Assembly (NCBI GenBank): GCA_020627705.1 | Contig: JAHDGJ010000001.1 | Coordinates: 252,398 to 316,397, forward strand | Source: Saprospiraceae bacterium | Lineage (GTDB): Bacteria; Bacteroidota; Bacteroidia; Chitinophagales; Saprospiraceae | Length of the DNA stretch: 64,000 nucleotides | Direction: 5' to 3' | In this document: positions 27,489-37,223 of the stretch, one piece after another | Numbering within the stretch: the first letter of the stretch is position 1 | How the letters are laid out: every line of letters starts with the position of its first letter | Made by a program: the position numbers and the translations under genes | Notes under the pieces: model-generated | Database searches by the model: none | What the model was told of the DNA's origin: nothing | The model's input: only the letters and a program-made list of their open reading frames with translations

Positions 27489-29402
27489 CTACTTATCTTC
27501 TTGCACTTCTTCAAATTCTATATCGGTAGCATCGTCATTTTCTTGTGTTTCTTCACCATTTGCCTGTGCTCCACCTTCCGTTGCCCCTGACTGTGCTTCT
27601 TGTTGCGCAGCGTAAATATCCTGACTCGCAGCTTGCCAAGCAGCATTCATCGTTTCCATTGCTGCATCAATTTTATCTAAGTCTTGCTCCTTGTGTGCTT
27701 CTTTTAATCCAGCAAGTGCAGTCTCTATGGCTCCTTTTTTATCTTCTGGAATCTTTTCTCCAAACTCTTTCAATTGCTTTTCTGTTTGGAATATAAGTGT
27801 ATCCGCTCCGTTAATCTTATCTACTTTTTCTCTTGCCTTCTTATCAGATTCCGCGTTCGCTTCTGCCTCAGCTTTCATTTGAGCGATTTCTTCATCAGAT
27901 AGTCCAGTAGATGCTTCAATTCTAATGTTCTGCTCTTTTCCAGTTCCTTTGTCCTTTGCAGAAACATTTAATATCCCGTTGGCATCCATATCAAAAGAAA
28001 CTTCAACCTGTGGAACCCCTCTGGGAGCTGGCGGTATTCCATCTAATATAAATCGACCAACGGTTCTATTATCCCTGGCCATAGATCTTTCACCCTGCAG
28101 AATATGAATCTCTACACTCGGCTGATTGTCAGCGGCAGTAGAATATACTTTTGATTTTTTTGTAGGTATCGTAGAGTTTGCTTCGATCACTACGTCATAT
28201 ACGCCACCCATTACTTCAATTCCCATTGACAATGGAGTAACATCAAGTAATAAAACATCTTGTACATCTCCACTTAAAACACCTCCTTGGATAGCAGCAC
28301 CTACAGCAACAACCTCATCTGGATTTACAGATTTGTTCGGTTTCTTTCCAAAGAATGCTTCAACAGCCTCTTGTATTTTTGGTATTCTGGTTGATCCCCC
28401 GACCAAAATAACTTCATCAATTTCGTTTTTATCTAATCCAGCATCTTTCAAAGCATCTTGACACGGCTTTAATGTACGTTGCACGAGATCATCCGCCAAT
28501 TGTTCGAATTTGGCTCTAGTTAACTTAAGGACCAAGTGTTTTGGCACCCCATCTACCGCAGTAACATAAGGCAGATTGATTTCTGTTTCTGCTGATGCAG
28601 ACAACTCTATTTTGGCTTTCTCAGCAGCTTCTTTGAGTCTCTGCAAGGCCATTGGGTCTTTTCTTAAATCAATATTTTCATTTGATTTAAACTCGTTTGC
28701 CAAATGATCTATAATTACCTGATCAAAGTCATCTCCACCCAAATGCGTATCTCCATTTGTTGATTTTACCTCAAAGACACCATCTCCCAATTCCAGGATT
28801 GAAATATCAAAGGTTCCACCTCCCAAATCATATACTGCAATGGTTTGATCTTTATTTTTCTTGTCTAAACCATACGATAATGCTGCTGCCGTTGGCTCAT
28901 TAATTATTCTTTTGATTGTAAGTCCAGCAATTTCGCCCGCTTCTTTTGTCGCTTGACGTTGAGAATCATTAAAATATGCTGGTACCGTAACAACGGCTTC
29001 CGTAACCTCTTGGCCTAAAAAATCTTCCGCCGTCTTCTTCATTTTTTGAAGGACCATTGCTGAAAGCTCTTGAGGCGTATATTGACGATCATCTATGTCA
29101 ACTCTCACCGTATCGTTAGCCCCTTTGCTCACACTATAGGCAGAACGCTCAATTTCTTTTGACACTTCAGAAAATCTTTGCCCCATATATCTCTTAATAG
29201 AAGAGATGGTTTTGGTTGGATTAGTAATGGCCTGACGCTTGGCAGGATCCCCTACTTTACGTTCTCCATTTTCTAAAAAAGCAACGACAGAAGGAGTAGT
29301 TCTTCTGCCTTCTTCGTTTGGGATAACAACTGGTTCATTTCCCTCCATAACAGCTACGCAGGAGTTTGTTGTACCTAAGTCTATTCCGATTATTTTACCC
29401 AT
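27489..29402 (-). CDS. dnaK: Chaperone DnaK (Hsp70)
   Basis: 637 residues, full length. The nucleotide-binding domain has [33 protein letters not shown] and [16 protein letters not shown]; the substrate-binding domain follows from about residue 390 ([14 protein letters not shown]), and the lid ends in an acidic tail ([11 protein letters not shown]). It assists folding and disaggregation with DnaJ and GrpE, whose genes are not in the window, so dnaK is transcribed alone here. An imperfect inverted repeat about 45 bases upstream may be involved in heat-shock control. Confidence 0.98.
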   Translation of the reverse strand: MGKIIGIDLGTTNSCVAVMEGNEPVVIPNEEGRRTTPSVVAFLENGERKVGDPAKRQAITNPTKTISSIKRYMGQRFSEVSKEIERSAYSVSKGANDTVRVDIDDRQYTPQELSAMVLQKMKKTAEDFLGQEVTEAVVTVPAYFNDSQRQATKEAGEIAGLTIKRIINEPTAAALSYGLDKKNKDQTIAVYDLGGGTFDISILELGDGVFEVKSTNGDTHLGGDDFDQVIIDHLANEFKSNENIDLRKDPMALQRLKEAAEKAKIELSASAETEINLPYVTAVDGVPKHLVLKLTRAKFEQLADDLVQRTLKPCQDALKDAGLDKNEIDEVILVGGSTRIPKIQEAVEAFFGKKPNKSVNPDEVVAVGAAIQGGVLSGDVQDVLLLDVTPLSMGIEVMGGVYDVVIEANSTIPTKKSKVYSTAADNQPSVEIHILQGERSMARDNRTVGRFILDGIPPAPRGVPQVEVSFDMDANGILNVSAKDKGTGKEQNIRIEASTGLSDEEIAQMKAEAEANAESDKKAREKVDKINGADTLIFQTEKQLKEFGEKIPEDKKGAIETALAGLKEAHKEQDLDKIDAAMETMNAAWQAASQDIYAAQQEAQSGATEGGAQANGEETQENDDATDIEFEEVQEDK

Positions 29403-29446
29403 ATTAAAAAGTATTCAAATTTTATACATCAATAACATCAATACAT

Positions 29447-29469
29447 GTGCCAGTGCCAAGAACTGCCAC
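29447..29469. repeat. Imperfect inverted repeat upstream of dnaK
   Basis: GTGCCAGT (29447-29454) and ACTGCCAC (29462-29469) are inverted copies with one mismatch and a 7-base spacer. It lies 45 bases before the dnaK ATG. It does not match CIRCE (TTAGCACTC-N9-GAGTGCTAA). Confidence 0.4.
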
Positions 29470-29540
29470 TTTACATTACTTATTGTCAGAATCCTAGTTA
29501 TCACCCAGGGAAAAGGTGACAAATAGTCATAAAATTTGAG

Positions 29541-30524
29541 TTATTGAAAGTTAAGATGTCGGGTAAAAATGCCATTACGCAAGGAATCCAAGGTTATTGG
29601 AGTAATTGGAATGTTTTCTCTTCTGATTTCATTACGTGAAGAAAAAATACCTACACCTTCGGACAAATTAGTATACGTTGGGATGTCCTGAGAAGAAGTA
29701 ATCCCTAGGTTGGCATTTACAATATTGACATAATCTAATATTTCTTGACCACCAGATTTAATAACAAAGTCCAAATTCTTGAACACTCGAATCGCACCGT
29801 CATCTTGGGAGACTCGACTTGCAATGAAGTTGAAAAACTCTGCACCATCAATCTCGTATTCTAATTCTCTTATATTGCTTGCAAAATTCCAAACCAAAAC
29901 AATATCCTCAAATGGGCCTCCATTGACAGATTCGGTATATTTTATTTCTATAATTAAATCAAAAATTTCAGCTTCTGTAAGCTTCCAACTAAACAAACTT
30001 AATGCTGGAACCCCTTGGTCCGTGTATTTAAATTCTATAGGAACTGTTGCCGGTGGAGAAACTATGGTAGGATTGTCTATAATGGTCGTTTCTGAAGTTA
30101 CTATAGACAATTGATCGCCTCTCTCCAATTCAAATCTATATCTCCTTCCCTCTTCAGGGATAAAATCATTTTCGCTTAATTTGTAGAGATAGTTGGGTGC
30201 TTGAGCAAAAACACCTTGATCTCTAAGGTATCCTTCTAGGTTTCCATCAACCTTTTCAAAGGTATATGAGGCCTCGCTTTCTATGTCAATTATTCGGGCA
30301 ACAGCATTTGCATAATACAATGAGTCCGGTCTTTGAGCAATTTCGAAGGCAGAAATTTCTTCGTCAACAAAAGCTCTCTCAATTCTGAAATATTGCGCAG
30401 TATCTGAAGGATCAAGTAAACCATAAACCACGGGTATATCTTTTCTATCTTCCACAAGGTTTACTTCGTTGTCGCATGCAAACAACAAAAACATAAAACA
30501 AAGACAAATCAAAAGGTATCTCAT
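29541..30524 (-). CDS. DUF4249-family lipoprotein
   Basis: 327 residues from the ATG at 30524; the frame is open to 30557 but the lipoprotein signal MRYLLICLCFMFLLFACDN starts here, with the acylated Cys in FACD. The mature part begins VNLVEDRKDIPVVYGLLDPSDTAQYFRIERAFV, the hallmark of DUF4249, a Bacteroidota family often found near TonB-dependent receptors. No receptor gene is adjacent here. It is beta-rich and probably faces the periplasm or surface; its role is not known. Confidence 0.85.
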   Translation of the reverse strand: MRYLLICLCFMFLLFACDNEVNLVEDRKDIPVVYGLLDPSDTAQYFRIERAFVDEEISAFEIAQRPDSLYYANAVARIIDIESEASYTFEKVDGNLEGYLRDQGVFAQAPNYLYKLSENDFIPEEGRRYRFELERGDQLSIVTSETTIIDNPTIVSPPATVPIEFKYTDQGVPALSLFSWKLTEAEIFDLIIEIKYTESVNGGPFEDIVLVWNFASNIRELEYEIDGAEFFNFIASRVSQDDGAIRVFKNLDFVIKSGGQEILDYVNIVNANLGITSSQDIPTYTNLSEGVGIFSSRNEIRRENIPITPITLDSLRNGIFTRHLNFQ

Positions 30525-30528
30525 GGCG

Positions 30529-30536
30529 CAAAAGTA
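30529..30536 (-). promoter_or_regulatory. Candidate -7 element (TACTTTTG) directly before the DUF4249 gene
   Basis: TACTTTTG on the minus strand matches TAnnTTTG and ends 4 bases before the ATG at 30524. Counting from a -7 centre, transcription would start at or next to the start codon. This also supports 30524 over 30557 as the real start. Confidence 0.5.
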
Positions 30537-30595
30537 AATCTTTTGGTATATAAACATGGATTAATTCCTAAATTGAGGGCGCAAATACAAATTAA

Positions 30596-31414
30596 ATGTC
30601 GGCTTCAAAGAAAACCATCAAAAGAGTGACTACACAAGTCCTTTTTAATATGAAAGCATCGGGTGAAAAGATAGCGATGCTTACTGCTTATGATTACAGT
30701 ATGGCAACCATATTGGATGATGCAGGAATAGATGTGATATTGGTAGGTGATTCCGCTTCCAACGTCATGGCAGGTCACGAAACGACCGTACCTATCACTC
30801 TTGACGAGATGATATATCATGCCTCTTCAGTAATACGTGCCATCAAAAGAGCATTGGTGGTTGTGGATCTTCCTTTTGGTTCGTATCAAGGAAATTCCAC
30901 GAGAGCACTTGATTCCGCAATTCGAATTATGAAAGAATCCGGGGCACATGCCGTTAAACTTGAAGGAGGGGAAGAAATCATTGAATCTGTTCAACGGATA
31001 ATTTCATCAGGCATCCCTGTCATGGGGCATTTAGGTTTGACCCCACAATCAATATATAAATTTGGCACCTATACGGTAAGAGCAAAATCAGCCGAAGAAG
31101 CAAAAGCACTAAAAAAGGATGCTAAACTTTTAGAAAAAGCCGGTTGCTTTGCGTTGGTAATGGAAAAAATCCCAGCGAAATTAGCAAAAACGGTTACCAA
31201 ATCATTAGAGATCCCTACCATTGGAATTGGTGCAGGATCTTCTACGGATGGCCAAGTATTAGTTACTCATGATCTGATGGGCATAACCAAAGAATTTCAT
31301 CCTAGATTTTTGAGACGATATCTTCAATTATATGACGAAATGAAAAAGGCTACGGAGTCTTATATCAAGGATGTCAAAAGGGTTGATTTTCCAAATTCAT
31401 CAGAACAGTACTAG
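30596..31414 (+). CDS. panB: 3-methyl-2-oxobutanoate hydroxymethyltransferase
   Basis: 272 residues, normal for PanB, the first committed enzyme of pantothenate synthesis (ketopantoate from ketoisovalerate and methylene-THF). Motifs visible are [36 protein letters not shown] with the Mg2+-binding Asp and the catalytic Glu in the VKLEGGEE segment, and GHLGLTPQS. The stop TAG shares its G with the GTG start of mltG. It is divergent from the DUF4249 gene across 71 bases. Confidence 0.96.
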   Translation: MSASKKTIKRVTTQVLFNMKASGEKIAMLTAYDYSMATILDDAGIDVILVGDSASNVMAGHETTVPITLDEMIYHASSVIRAIKRALVVVDLPFGSYQGNSTRALDSAIRIMKESGAHAVKLEGGEEIIESVQRIISSGIPVMGHLGLTPQSIYKFGTYTVRAKSAEEAKALKKDAKLLEKAGCFALVMEKIPAKLAKTVTKSLEIPTIGIGAGSSTDGQVLVTHDLMGITKEFHPRFLRRYLQLYDEMKKATESYIKDVKRVDFPNSSEQY

Positions 31415-32433
31415 TGAAAAAAGCATTACTTATTTTTTTGATATTGTTCTTTATCGCCGGAGTTGCAGGACTTTGGGGATACAATCAAGTGTTCTCAAAC
31501 AACACCGCTAAGGAGTATGCCTTGTTTATACCAAAAGGCTCTTCTTTTCAGCAAGTATTAAAAACATTAGAAAAAAATAAGGTTCTTGATAATCCGTCAT
31601 CTTTTGAAAGAGTTGCCGGATGGATGAATTATGACAAATCTATCGTACCAAGTGGAAAATATTCTATAGACAGCAGTTGGTCAAATAAGGCCTTAGTGTC
31701 TAAACTAAGATCAGGGGATCAAGATCCCGTAAGGTTAACCATAAATAACGTTCGAAAAATAGAAAACCTCGCCGCCAAATTTGCATCAAATTTAGAGTTG
31801 GATTCAGTTACCTTGATAAATGAAATATTAGACGAGGCGACACTTAAAAAACTAAACAAATCTAAGGAGACGGTGTTGTCGACATTTATTCCCAACACTT
31901 ATGAAATTTGGTGGGATGTATCAGCGACTGAATTGGTAGATAAAATGAAGAGCGAAAACGATAAATTTTGGAGCCAAAACAATCGAGCGGAAAAAGCTAG
32001 CAAACAAGGTTTATCAAAGGAAGAAGTTTATACCCTCGCAAGTATTGTTGAAAAAGAAACGCAGCATAATCCCGAAAAACCGCTCATTGCAGGAGTATAC
32101 TTAAATAGATTGAACAAAGGGATGATGTTGCAAGCAGATCCAACCGTTGTTTTCGCCAATGAAAAATTTGACTTAAAAAGAGTATTAAACAAACATCTCG
32201 AAATTGACTCTCCATACAATACCTATAAAAACAATGGCTTACCTCCAGGTCCGATATACATGCCGGGAATAAAAAGTATTGATGCCGTGTTAAATCCCAA
32301 AAAACACAACTACCTCTATTTTTGTGCTGAACCAGGCCTTACTGGAAAACATGCTTTTGCCACCAATTTGATTCAGCATAATAAAAACGCCAACCGATAT
32401 TGGAATTGGTTAAAGAAAAAGAAAATCAAATAA
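31414..32433 (+). CDS. mltG: Endolytic transglycosylase MltG
   Basis: 339 residues starting at GTG, sharing one base with the panB stop. A single N-terminal membrane helix (about residues 3-23) anchors a periplasmic YceG/MltG domain. The catalytic Glu lies in LASIVEKETQHNPEKPLIAGVYLNRL, followed by QADPTV and the conserved SPYNTYKNNGLPPGPI and NPKKHNYLYF segments. It cuts nascent glycan strands and limits peptidoglycan chain length. Coupling with panB is positional and not a known pathway link. Confidence 0.93.
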   Translation: MKKALLIFLILFFIAGVAGLWGYNQVFSNNTAKEYALFIPKGSSFQQVLKTLEKNKVLDNPSSFERVAGWMNYDKSIVPSGKYSIDSSWSNKALVSKLRSGDQDPVRLTINNVRKIENLAAKFASNLELDSVTLINEILDEATLKKLNKSKETVLSTFIPNTYEIWWDVSATELVDKMKSENDKFWSQNNRAEKASKQGLSKEEVYTLASIVEKETQHNPEKPLIAGVYLNRLNKGMMLQADPTVVFANEKFDLKRVLNKHLEIDSPYNTYKNNGLPPGPIYMPGIKSIDAVLNPKKHNYLYFCAEPGLTGKHAFATNLIQHNKNANRYWNWLKKKKIK

Positions 32434-32435
32434 GC

Positions 32436-32966
32436 TTATTGTTTCGAAGGTTTGTTTTCTACCCTATTCAGAAACATTTGAACGGCATTGGGCCCATAAG
32501 TATTTTGACCAACCAACAATAAAGAAGATGCCCCATGTTGGGTTTTGTACTCCTTTGGCACTTTTGAAGCATCATCATCAATCATGAGCATCAAGGCAGA
32601 TTCTGAATTGTGGTGAAACTTTCCCGTACCAAGTTGGGTTTCATATTTCCCATATGAATACGTATGATCATCATTAAACTTTATCCACTCACCTGCTAAT
32701 GCTCCTTTTTCGGACATTCCATTATCATAAATCGCTTGGTATTCATGATAGTTTGCTACAATGGATGACATCAGTTCTTTGGTTTGCTCTTTTCGAAACT
32801 CCAAAACAGTATAGGCTCTTGCTCGCTCATCTTTAAAAGGAGATTGATCTTCTGCCTTTTGTTTGGTTGCTTCGGATTGAGCAGATGAGGAAGATTTGTC
32901 TCCACAAGCCAACATGATGGTGATGAGAAAAATCGAAATAAAATTTATTGCAAGTGATTTATTCAT
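32436..32966 (-). CDS. Lipoprotein of unknown function
   Basis: 176 residues. The signal ISIFLITIMLACGDK has a lipobox with the acylated Cys at about residue 21, followed by a Ser/Gln-rich linker. The mature domain contains SEKGALAGEWIKFNDDHTYSYGKYETQLGTGKFHH and then MLMIDDDASKVPKEY, which resembles a lipocalin-like small beta-barrel of the kind often used for binding or sensing, but I cannot place it in a family. It converges with mltG, its stop 2 bases beyond. Confidence 0.65.
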   Translation of the reverse strand: MNKSLAINFISIFLITIMLACGDKSSSSAQSEATKQKAEDQSPFKDERARAYTVLEFRKEQTKELMSSIVANYHEYQAIYDNGMSEKGALAGEWIKFNDDHTYSYGKYETQLGTGKFHHNSESALMLMIDDDASKVPKEYKTQHGASSLLLVGQNTYGPNAVQMFLNRVENKPSKQ

Positions 32967-33007
32967 AATGAAATTAGATATTTAGCCTTGAGACTGCGCA
33001 AATTTAA

Positions 33008-34306
33008 ATGCTTTCAAAATTCAAAGAATATTTTAAACAAGAAAAAATTGCTCTGAATGAGTTTAATTTTTTGCTTGCAATAAGTGGAGGAATGGATTCT
33101 ATGGCAATGCTTGATGCTTTTGTCAAAGAAAAAGCTCAAATTTCGGTGGCACATGTAAACTACAACCTTAGGCCGGAAGAATCCCTTGAAGAGTATCGCT
33201 TGGTAAAGAATTATTGCAATAATCATCACATTCCTTTCTATGCCAAAACCTTAAGCCCCACCGAATTAGAGGGTAAAAACACTCAACTCTTGGCAAGAGA
33301 AATTAGGTATGAATTTTTTAGTGCCATGGCTACACAACACAACGCTACTTATATTTGCACCGCACATCATATTGAAGATTCTTTAGAAACTAGTCTAATA
33401 AATCTGTTTAGAGGTACAGGTATTCATGGCTTTAAAGGAATTCCTGAGCGTAATCAAAACATATTGAGGCCGCTATCTCATTGCAACAAAGAAGATATTA
33501 AACACTACGCTGAGAAAAACAACGTGCCTTTCCTTAACGACAGCAGCAATGCAAAAAATCAATATCTACGAAATCAATTCAGGAATGAGATTATCCCGAA
33601 GATCAAAAACAATACACCTAATGCATTAAAAGGCTACATCAAATCACGTGAGACTTTAAAGAATCAAAGTGTTATGTTGCGGCACTTTGTTGAACAATGG
33701 GCAAATCAAAATATTATCAAACAAGACCATTTATGGAAGCTCAATCGCAAAAATTTGTGGCCTCTGCATTTCGCTAGTGCACTACTTTTTGAAATTTTAA
33801 ATCAATTTGGCTTCAGTTATTCACAATGTCAAAATTTACTCCAGCCTAAAACCGACAATGGGGCTTATTTTGTAACAGAATCTCATGAAGCCCTCGTAAA
33901 TAATGAGTTTATCCTTCTCAGAAAACAAGCGCTACAAACAGAACGAATTCCAAATATTTCGTTTAAAAAATTAGAAAAAATGGAAGCGTTTCCACAAAGT
34001 GCGTTTGAAGAAATAATTGATTATGACAAAGTAAAAGGAGAACTGAGACTGCATCGTCCTGACACAGGCATCAGCTTTCAGCCCCTAGGTATGAAAGGCA
34101 AAAAAAAGCTGATTCTAGAATATTTAAATCAACAAGGGGTATTGAGTTGGGATAAAAAAAACTGCTGGATTTTATTTGATGACCATACGCCAGTTTGGAT
34201 TGTGGGTCATCGTTTGGATCAAAGATATGCGGTGGATAAAAAATCTTCCCATTTTCTCAAACTTACTTTCCAACCTAATGCGCCTAGAAGTGTTAATGTA
34301 CTATGA
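33008..34306 (+). CDS. tilS: tRNA(Ile)-lysidine synthase
   Basis: 432 residues, standard two-part TilS. The N-terminal PP-loop ATPase carries LLAISGGMDSMAM (SGGxDS, residues about 23-35) and later TAHHIEDSLETSLINLFRGTG; a linker domain and the C-terminal TilS substrate-binding domain (about 345-432, FDDHTPVWIVGHRLDQRYAV) follow. It makes lysidine at C34 of the AUA-decoding tRNA-Ile and is essential in most bacteria. Its last 4 bases overlap the start of the oxidase-like gene. Confidence 0.95.
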   Translation: MLSKFKEYFKQEKIALNEFNFLLAISGGMDSMAMLDAFVKEKAQISVAHVNYNLRPEESLEEYRLVKNYCNNHHIPFYAKTLSPTELEGKNTQLLAREIRYEFFSAMATQHNATYICTAHHIEDSLETSLINLFRGTGIHGFKGIPERNQNILRPLSHCNKEDIKHYAEKNNVPFLNDSSNAKNQYLRNQFRNEIIPKIKNNTPNALKGYIKSRETLKNQSVMLRHFVEQWANQNIIKQDHLWKLNRKNLWPLHFASALLFEILNQFGFSYSQCQNLLQPKTDNGAYFVTESHEALVNNEFILLRKQALQTERIPNISFKKLEKMEAFPQSAFEEIIDYDKVKGELRLHRPDTGISFQPLGMKGKKKLILEYLNQQGVLSWDKKNCWILFDDHTPVWIVGHRLDQRYAVDKKSSHFLKLTFQPNAPRSVNVL

Positions 34307-34899
34307 GCACAACAAAAAAGCCCGTACTTCATCCTTCTTATATCGTGTTGACGCTGATTCTTCTGGGTATCACATCACTTTTTCTGGGACTGTCGGGATC
34401 TTATTTATACCAGCGTGTACAAAGTGGTGCCCCACCAATTGAGTTGCCAAGTTTGTTTTATTTCAACACACTCTTATTACTCGGTTCTAGCCTGACTTTA
34501 ATAATGGCTCATAAAATGTACTTAGAAGACAATACACGAGCGTATCAAAGCTATCTTGTAGTGACTTTGATCCTTACCCTTGCCTTTTTGGGGTTTCAAT
34601 TTTTGGCCTGGAATCAATTGCAGAATCAAGAAATATTTGTAAACTACAGCAACATGGCTTCCTATATCTATTTGATATCTGCCGTACATCTCTTGCACGT
34701 CTTAGCGGGTATTCCCTTCATTGCCTTTTTTATTTATGATTCGTATAAAAAAATGAAAACACCAGTAAGTGTTCTGGTTTATTTTTCTGATCCTGCGAAA
34801 AAGAGAAAGCTTACATTACTGAGCTGGTATTGGCACTTTTTAGATGGACTATGGATTTATTTAATCCTTTTCTTTTTTATCAACTACCTGATTAAATAG
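34303..34899 (+). CDS. Cytochrome c oxidase subunit III-like membrane protein
   Basis: 198 residues with five membrane helices. The helix YLISAVHLLHVLAGI carries the HxxHV signature of heme-copper oxidase subunit III, and LLSWYWHFLDGLWIYLILFFF is the typical last helix. Subunit III does not bind metal but stabilises the catalytic core. Subunits I and II are not in the window, so this is a solitary copy or a paralog. The ATGA overlap with tilS suggests translational coupling. Confidence 0.8.
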   Translation: MSTTKKPVLHPSYIVLTLILLGITSLFLGLSGSYLYQRVQSGAPPIELPSLFYFNTLLLLGSSLTLIMAHKMYLEDNTRAYQSYLVVTLILTLAFLGFQFLAWNQLQNQEIFVNYSNMASYIYLISAVHLLHVLAGIPFIAFFIYDSYKKMKTPVSVLVYFSDPAKKRKLTLLSWYWHFLDGLWIYLILFFFINYLIK

Positions 34900-34957
34900 T
34901 TGACACTTAGAATTGCTATTTTTACATTAAGTTTTTCTATATATAAATTTATTTATT

Positions 34958-37192
34958 ATGTCCGAGAGTGTTGTAGAAGTCAATTTGGGTGTTGCTCAAA
35001 ATCTAGGCTTGAATGAAGAAGAATATGCTCGCATTCAATCTATTTTGGGGCGGATGCCCAATTTCACAGAGTTAAGTATTTTTTCCGTGATGTGGTCAGA
35101 GCATTGCTCTTACAAAAACTCAATCAAATATTTGAAAACCTTACCAAGAGATGGCGAACGATTGTTGGTGGGAGCAGGAGAAGAAAATGCTGGTTTGGTT
35201 GACATAGGCGACGGATTGGCTTGTTGTTTTAAAATAGAATCACATAATCATCCAAGTGCCATTGAGCCGTACCAAGGAGCAGCTACAGGTGTAGGAGGTA
35301 TTCATCGAGACATATTTACTATGGGCGCCAGACCAATTGCCGCAATGAATTCTCTACGTTTTGGTGAGATAGATAAAAAACATACCAAGCACCTCGTAAA
35401 AGGTGTAGTGAGCGGTATCGGTGATTACGGAAACTGTCTTGGTGTACCTACGGTAGGAGGAGAAATATATTTCGACCCATGTTATAATCAAAACATTTTG
35501 GTCAATGCCTTTTCTGCTGGTATCGTAAAGGATGGCCTAACCGCGAGTGCCATTGCTTCAGGACCTGGCAACCCTGTTTTTATTGTGGGTTCTGCTACTG
35601 GCAAAGATGGGATACATGGAGCCACCTTTGCATCCGCCGATTTGACCGAAGACTCAGCAGATGACTTGCCTGCGGTGCAAGTTGGTGACCCATTTCAAGA
35701 AAAACTATTATTGGAAGCTTCTCTTGAAGCAATAAAATCTGGAGCGGTTGTAGGTATTCAAGATATGGGAGCAGCAGGAATAACCTGTTCTACTTCCGAG
35801 ATGAGTGCGAAGGCTGGAACAGGTATGGAAATTGACTTGGATAAAGTTCCTACCCGCCAAGACAACATGCAAGCTTTTGAAATATTGCTTTCAGAAAGTC
35901 AAGAGCGGATGCTGATTGTTTGTGAAAAAGGTAAAGAGCAGATAATCCAAGATATTTTTGACAAATGGGATTTGGAATGTGTTCAAATTGGCCAGGTCAC
36001 AAACTCGGGTAGATTAGAATTTCACAAAGGTGGAGTAAAAGTGGCAGATGTTCCTGCAGACCCCTTGGTTTTGGGAGGTGGGGCCCCAGTATATGATCGC
36101 GAGTATGAAGAACCAAGTTATCTCAAAGAATTAAGTGCTTTTAACATTGATCAGATTGCGCTTCCCAAGAATTGGCAAGAAATCGCTACCAAAATATTTT
36201 CGTCCCCAAATCTCGTTTCTCGTGAATGGGTTTATGAACAATATGATTCCATGGTTAGGACCAATACGCTGGGCACCAACGAACCCAGTGATGCGTGTAT
36301 AGTAAGAGTCAAAGAATCCAACAAATCTCTTGTTATGACCACGGATTGCAACTCCAGTTATGTATACGCCAATCCTTATGTTGGAGCTATGATAGCCGTT
36401 TCGGAGGCAGCAAGAAATATTGTATGCAGCGGAGGAGAACCTGTCGCTATTACCAATTGTCTAAATTTTGGTAACCCGTACAACAAAGAGGTGTATTATC
36501 AATTTGTACATGCCATTAAAGGGATGGGAGAAGCGTGCAGAAAATTCAAAACGCCAGTCACTGGTGGCAATGTCAGTTTTTACAACCAATCGGTTTTTGA
36601 AGATAAAACAGTTCCTATATACCCTACTCCGACAATTGGAATGCTTGGAATATTGGAAGATGAGCAAAATAAGATGACCTTAAACTTTAAATCAGTAGGA
36701 GATCAAATCTTTCTTATAGGCCAAAGCCGAAATGATATCAATCAATCAGAATATTTAAAAAGAGTGCACAACATTTACAAATCAGAAGTTCCATTTTTTG
36801 ATTTGGAAGAAGAGTTTGAACTTCAGCAATGCATCAAAAATCTAATTAAAACTAAATCAATACGTTCGGCCCATGATGTGAGTGAAGGGGGCTTGTTTCA
36901 AACGCTCATTGAGTCTTCAATGCATAAAAAATTAGGTTTTAATATTGCCTCTCAAGAAGGAATTAGAAAAGATGCATTTTTATTTGGCGAAAGTCAAAGT
37001 AGAGTTATCGTGACTACAGCTGCACAAAGCAGTAAAGGCTTAGAAGATCAACTTATTGCCAGAGGCATACCTTATACAATACTTGGTACTGTAACCAATG
37101 GCTCTATTACTATCGATAACGAAGATTTTAAAAACATTGATGCTTGGATCGCTATCCATAAATCAGAATTGAGGCAAAAACTAGAAAATTGA
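34958..37192 (+). CDS. purL: Phosphoribosylformylglycinamidine synthase subunit PurL
   Basis: 744 residues, the small PurL form that requires PurQ and PurS. Features include the N-terminal EDxxGI-like [14 protein letters not shown]-site segments ([22 protein letters not shown]) and the AIRS-type repeats [13 protein letters not shown] and [17 protein letters not shown]. It catalyses the fourth step of purine synthesis. No purQ or purS is nearby. Upstream TATTTTTA (34917-34924) resembles the -7 consensus with the last base changed. Confidence 0.97.
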   Translation: MSESVVEVNLGVAQNLGLNEEEYARIQSILGRMPNFTELSIFSVMWSEHCSYKNSIKYLKTLPRDGERLLVGAGEENAGLVDIGDGLACCFKIESHNHPSAIEPYQGAATGVGGIHRDIFTMGARPIAAMNSLRFGEIDKKHTKHLVKGVVSGIGDYGNCLGVPTVGGEIYFDPCYNQNILVNAFSAGIVKDGLTASAIASGPGNPVFIVGSATGKDGIHGATFASADLTEDSADDLPAVQVGDPFQEKLLLEASLEAIKSGAVVGIQDMGAAGITCSTSEMSAKAGTGMEIDLDKVPTRQDNMQAFEILLSESQERMLIVCEKGKEQIIQDIFDKWDLECVQIGQVTNSGRLEFHKGGVKVADVPADPLVLGGGAPVYDREYEEPSYLKELSAFNIDQIALPKNWQEIATKIFSSPNLVSREWVYEQYDSMVRTNTLGTNEPSDACIVRVKESNKSLVMTTDCNSSYVYANPYVGAMIAVSEAARNIVCSGGEPVAITNCLNFGNPYNKEVYYQFVHAIKGMGEACRKFKTPVTGGNVSFYNQSVFEDKTVPIYPTPTIGMLGILEDEQNKMTLNFKSVGDQIFLIGQSRNDINQSEYLKRVHNIYKSEVPFFDLEEEFELQQCIKNLIKTKSIRSAHDVSEGGLFQTLIESSMHKKLGFNIASQEGIRKDAFLFGESQSRVIVTTAAQSSKGLEDQLIARGIPYTILGTVTNGSITIDNEDFKNIDAWIAIHKSELRQKLEN

Positions 37193-37223
37193 TTACGCTT
37201 AAGTGATGTATAATTTTTAGAAG

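Noticed and set aside
29439..29475. CIRCE element for dnaK
   Set aside because: The repeat is GTGCCAGT/ACTGCCAC, not TTAGCACTC-N9-GAGTGCTAA.
28000..29500. Plus-strand open frames opposite dnaK, nrdA, pyrG and the giant genes
   Set aside because: They lie fully inside well-supported genes, have no family motifs and only mirror the codon pattern of the other strand.
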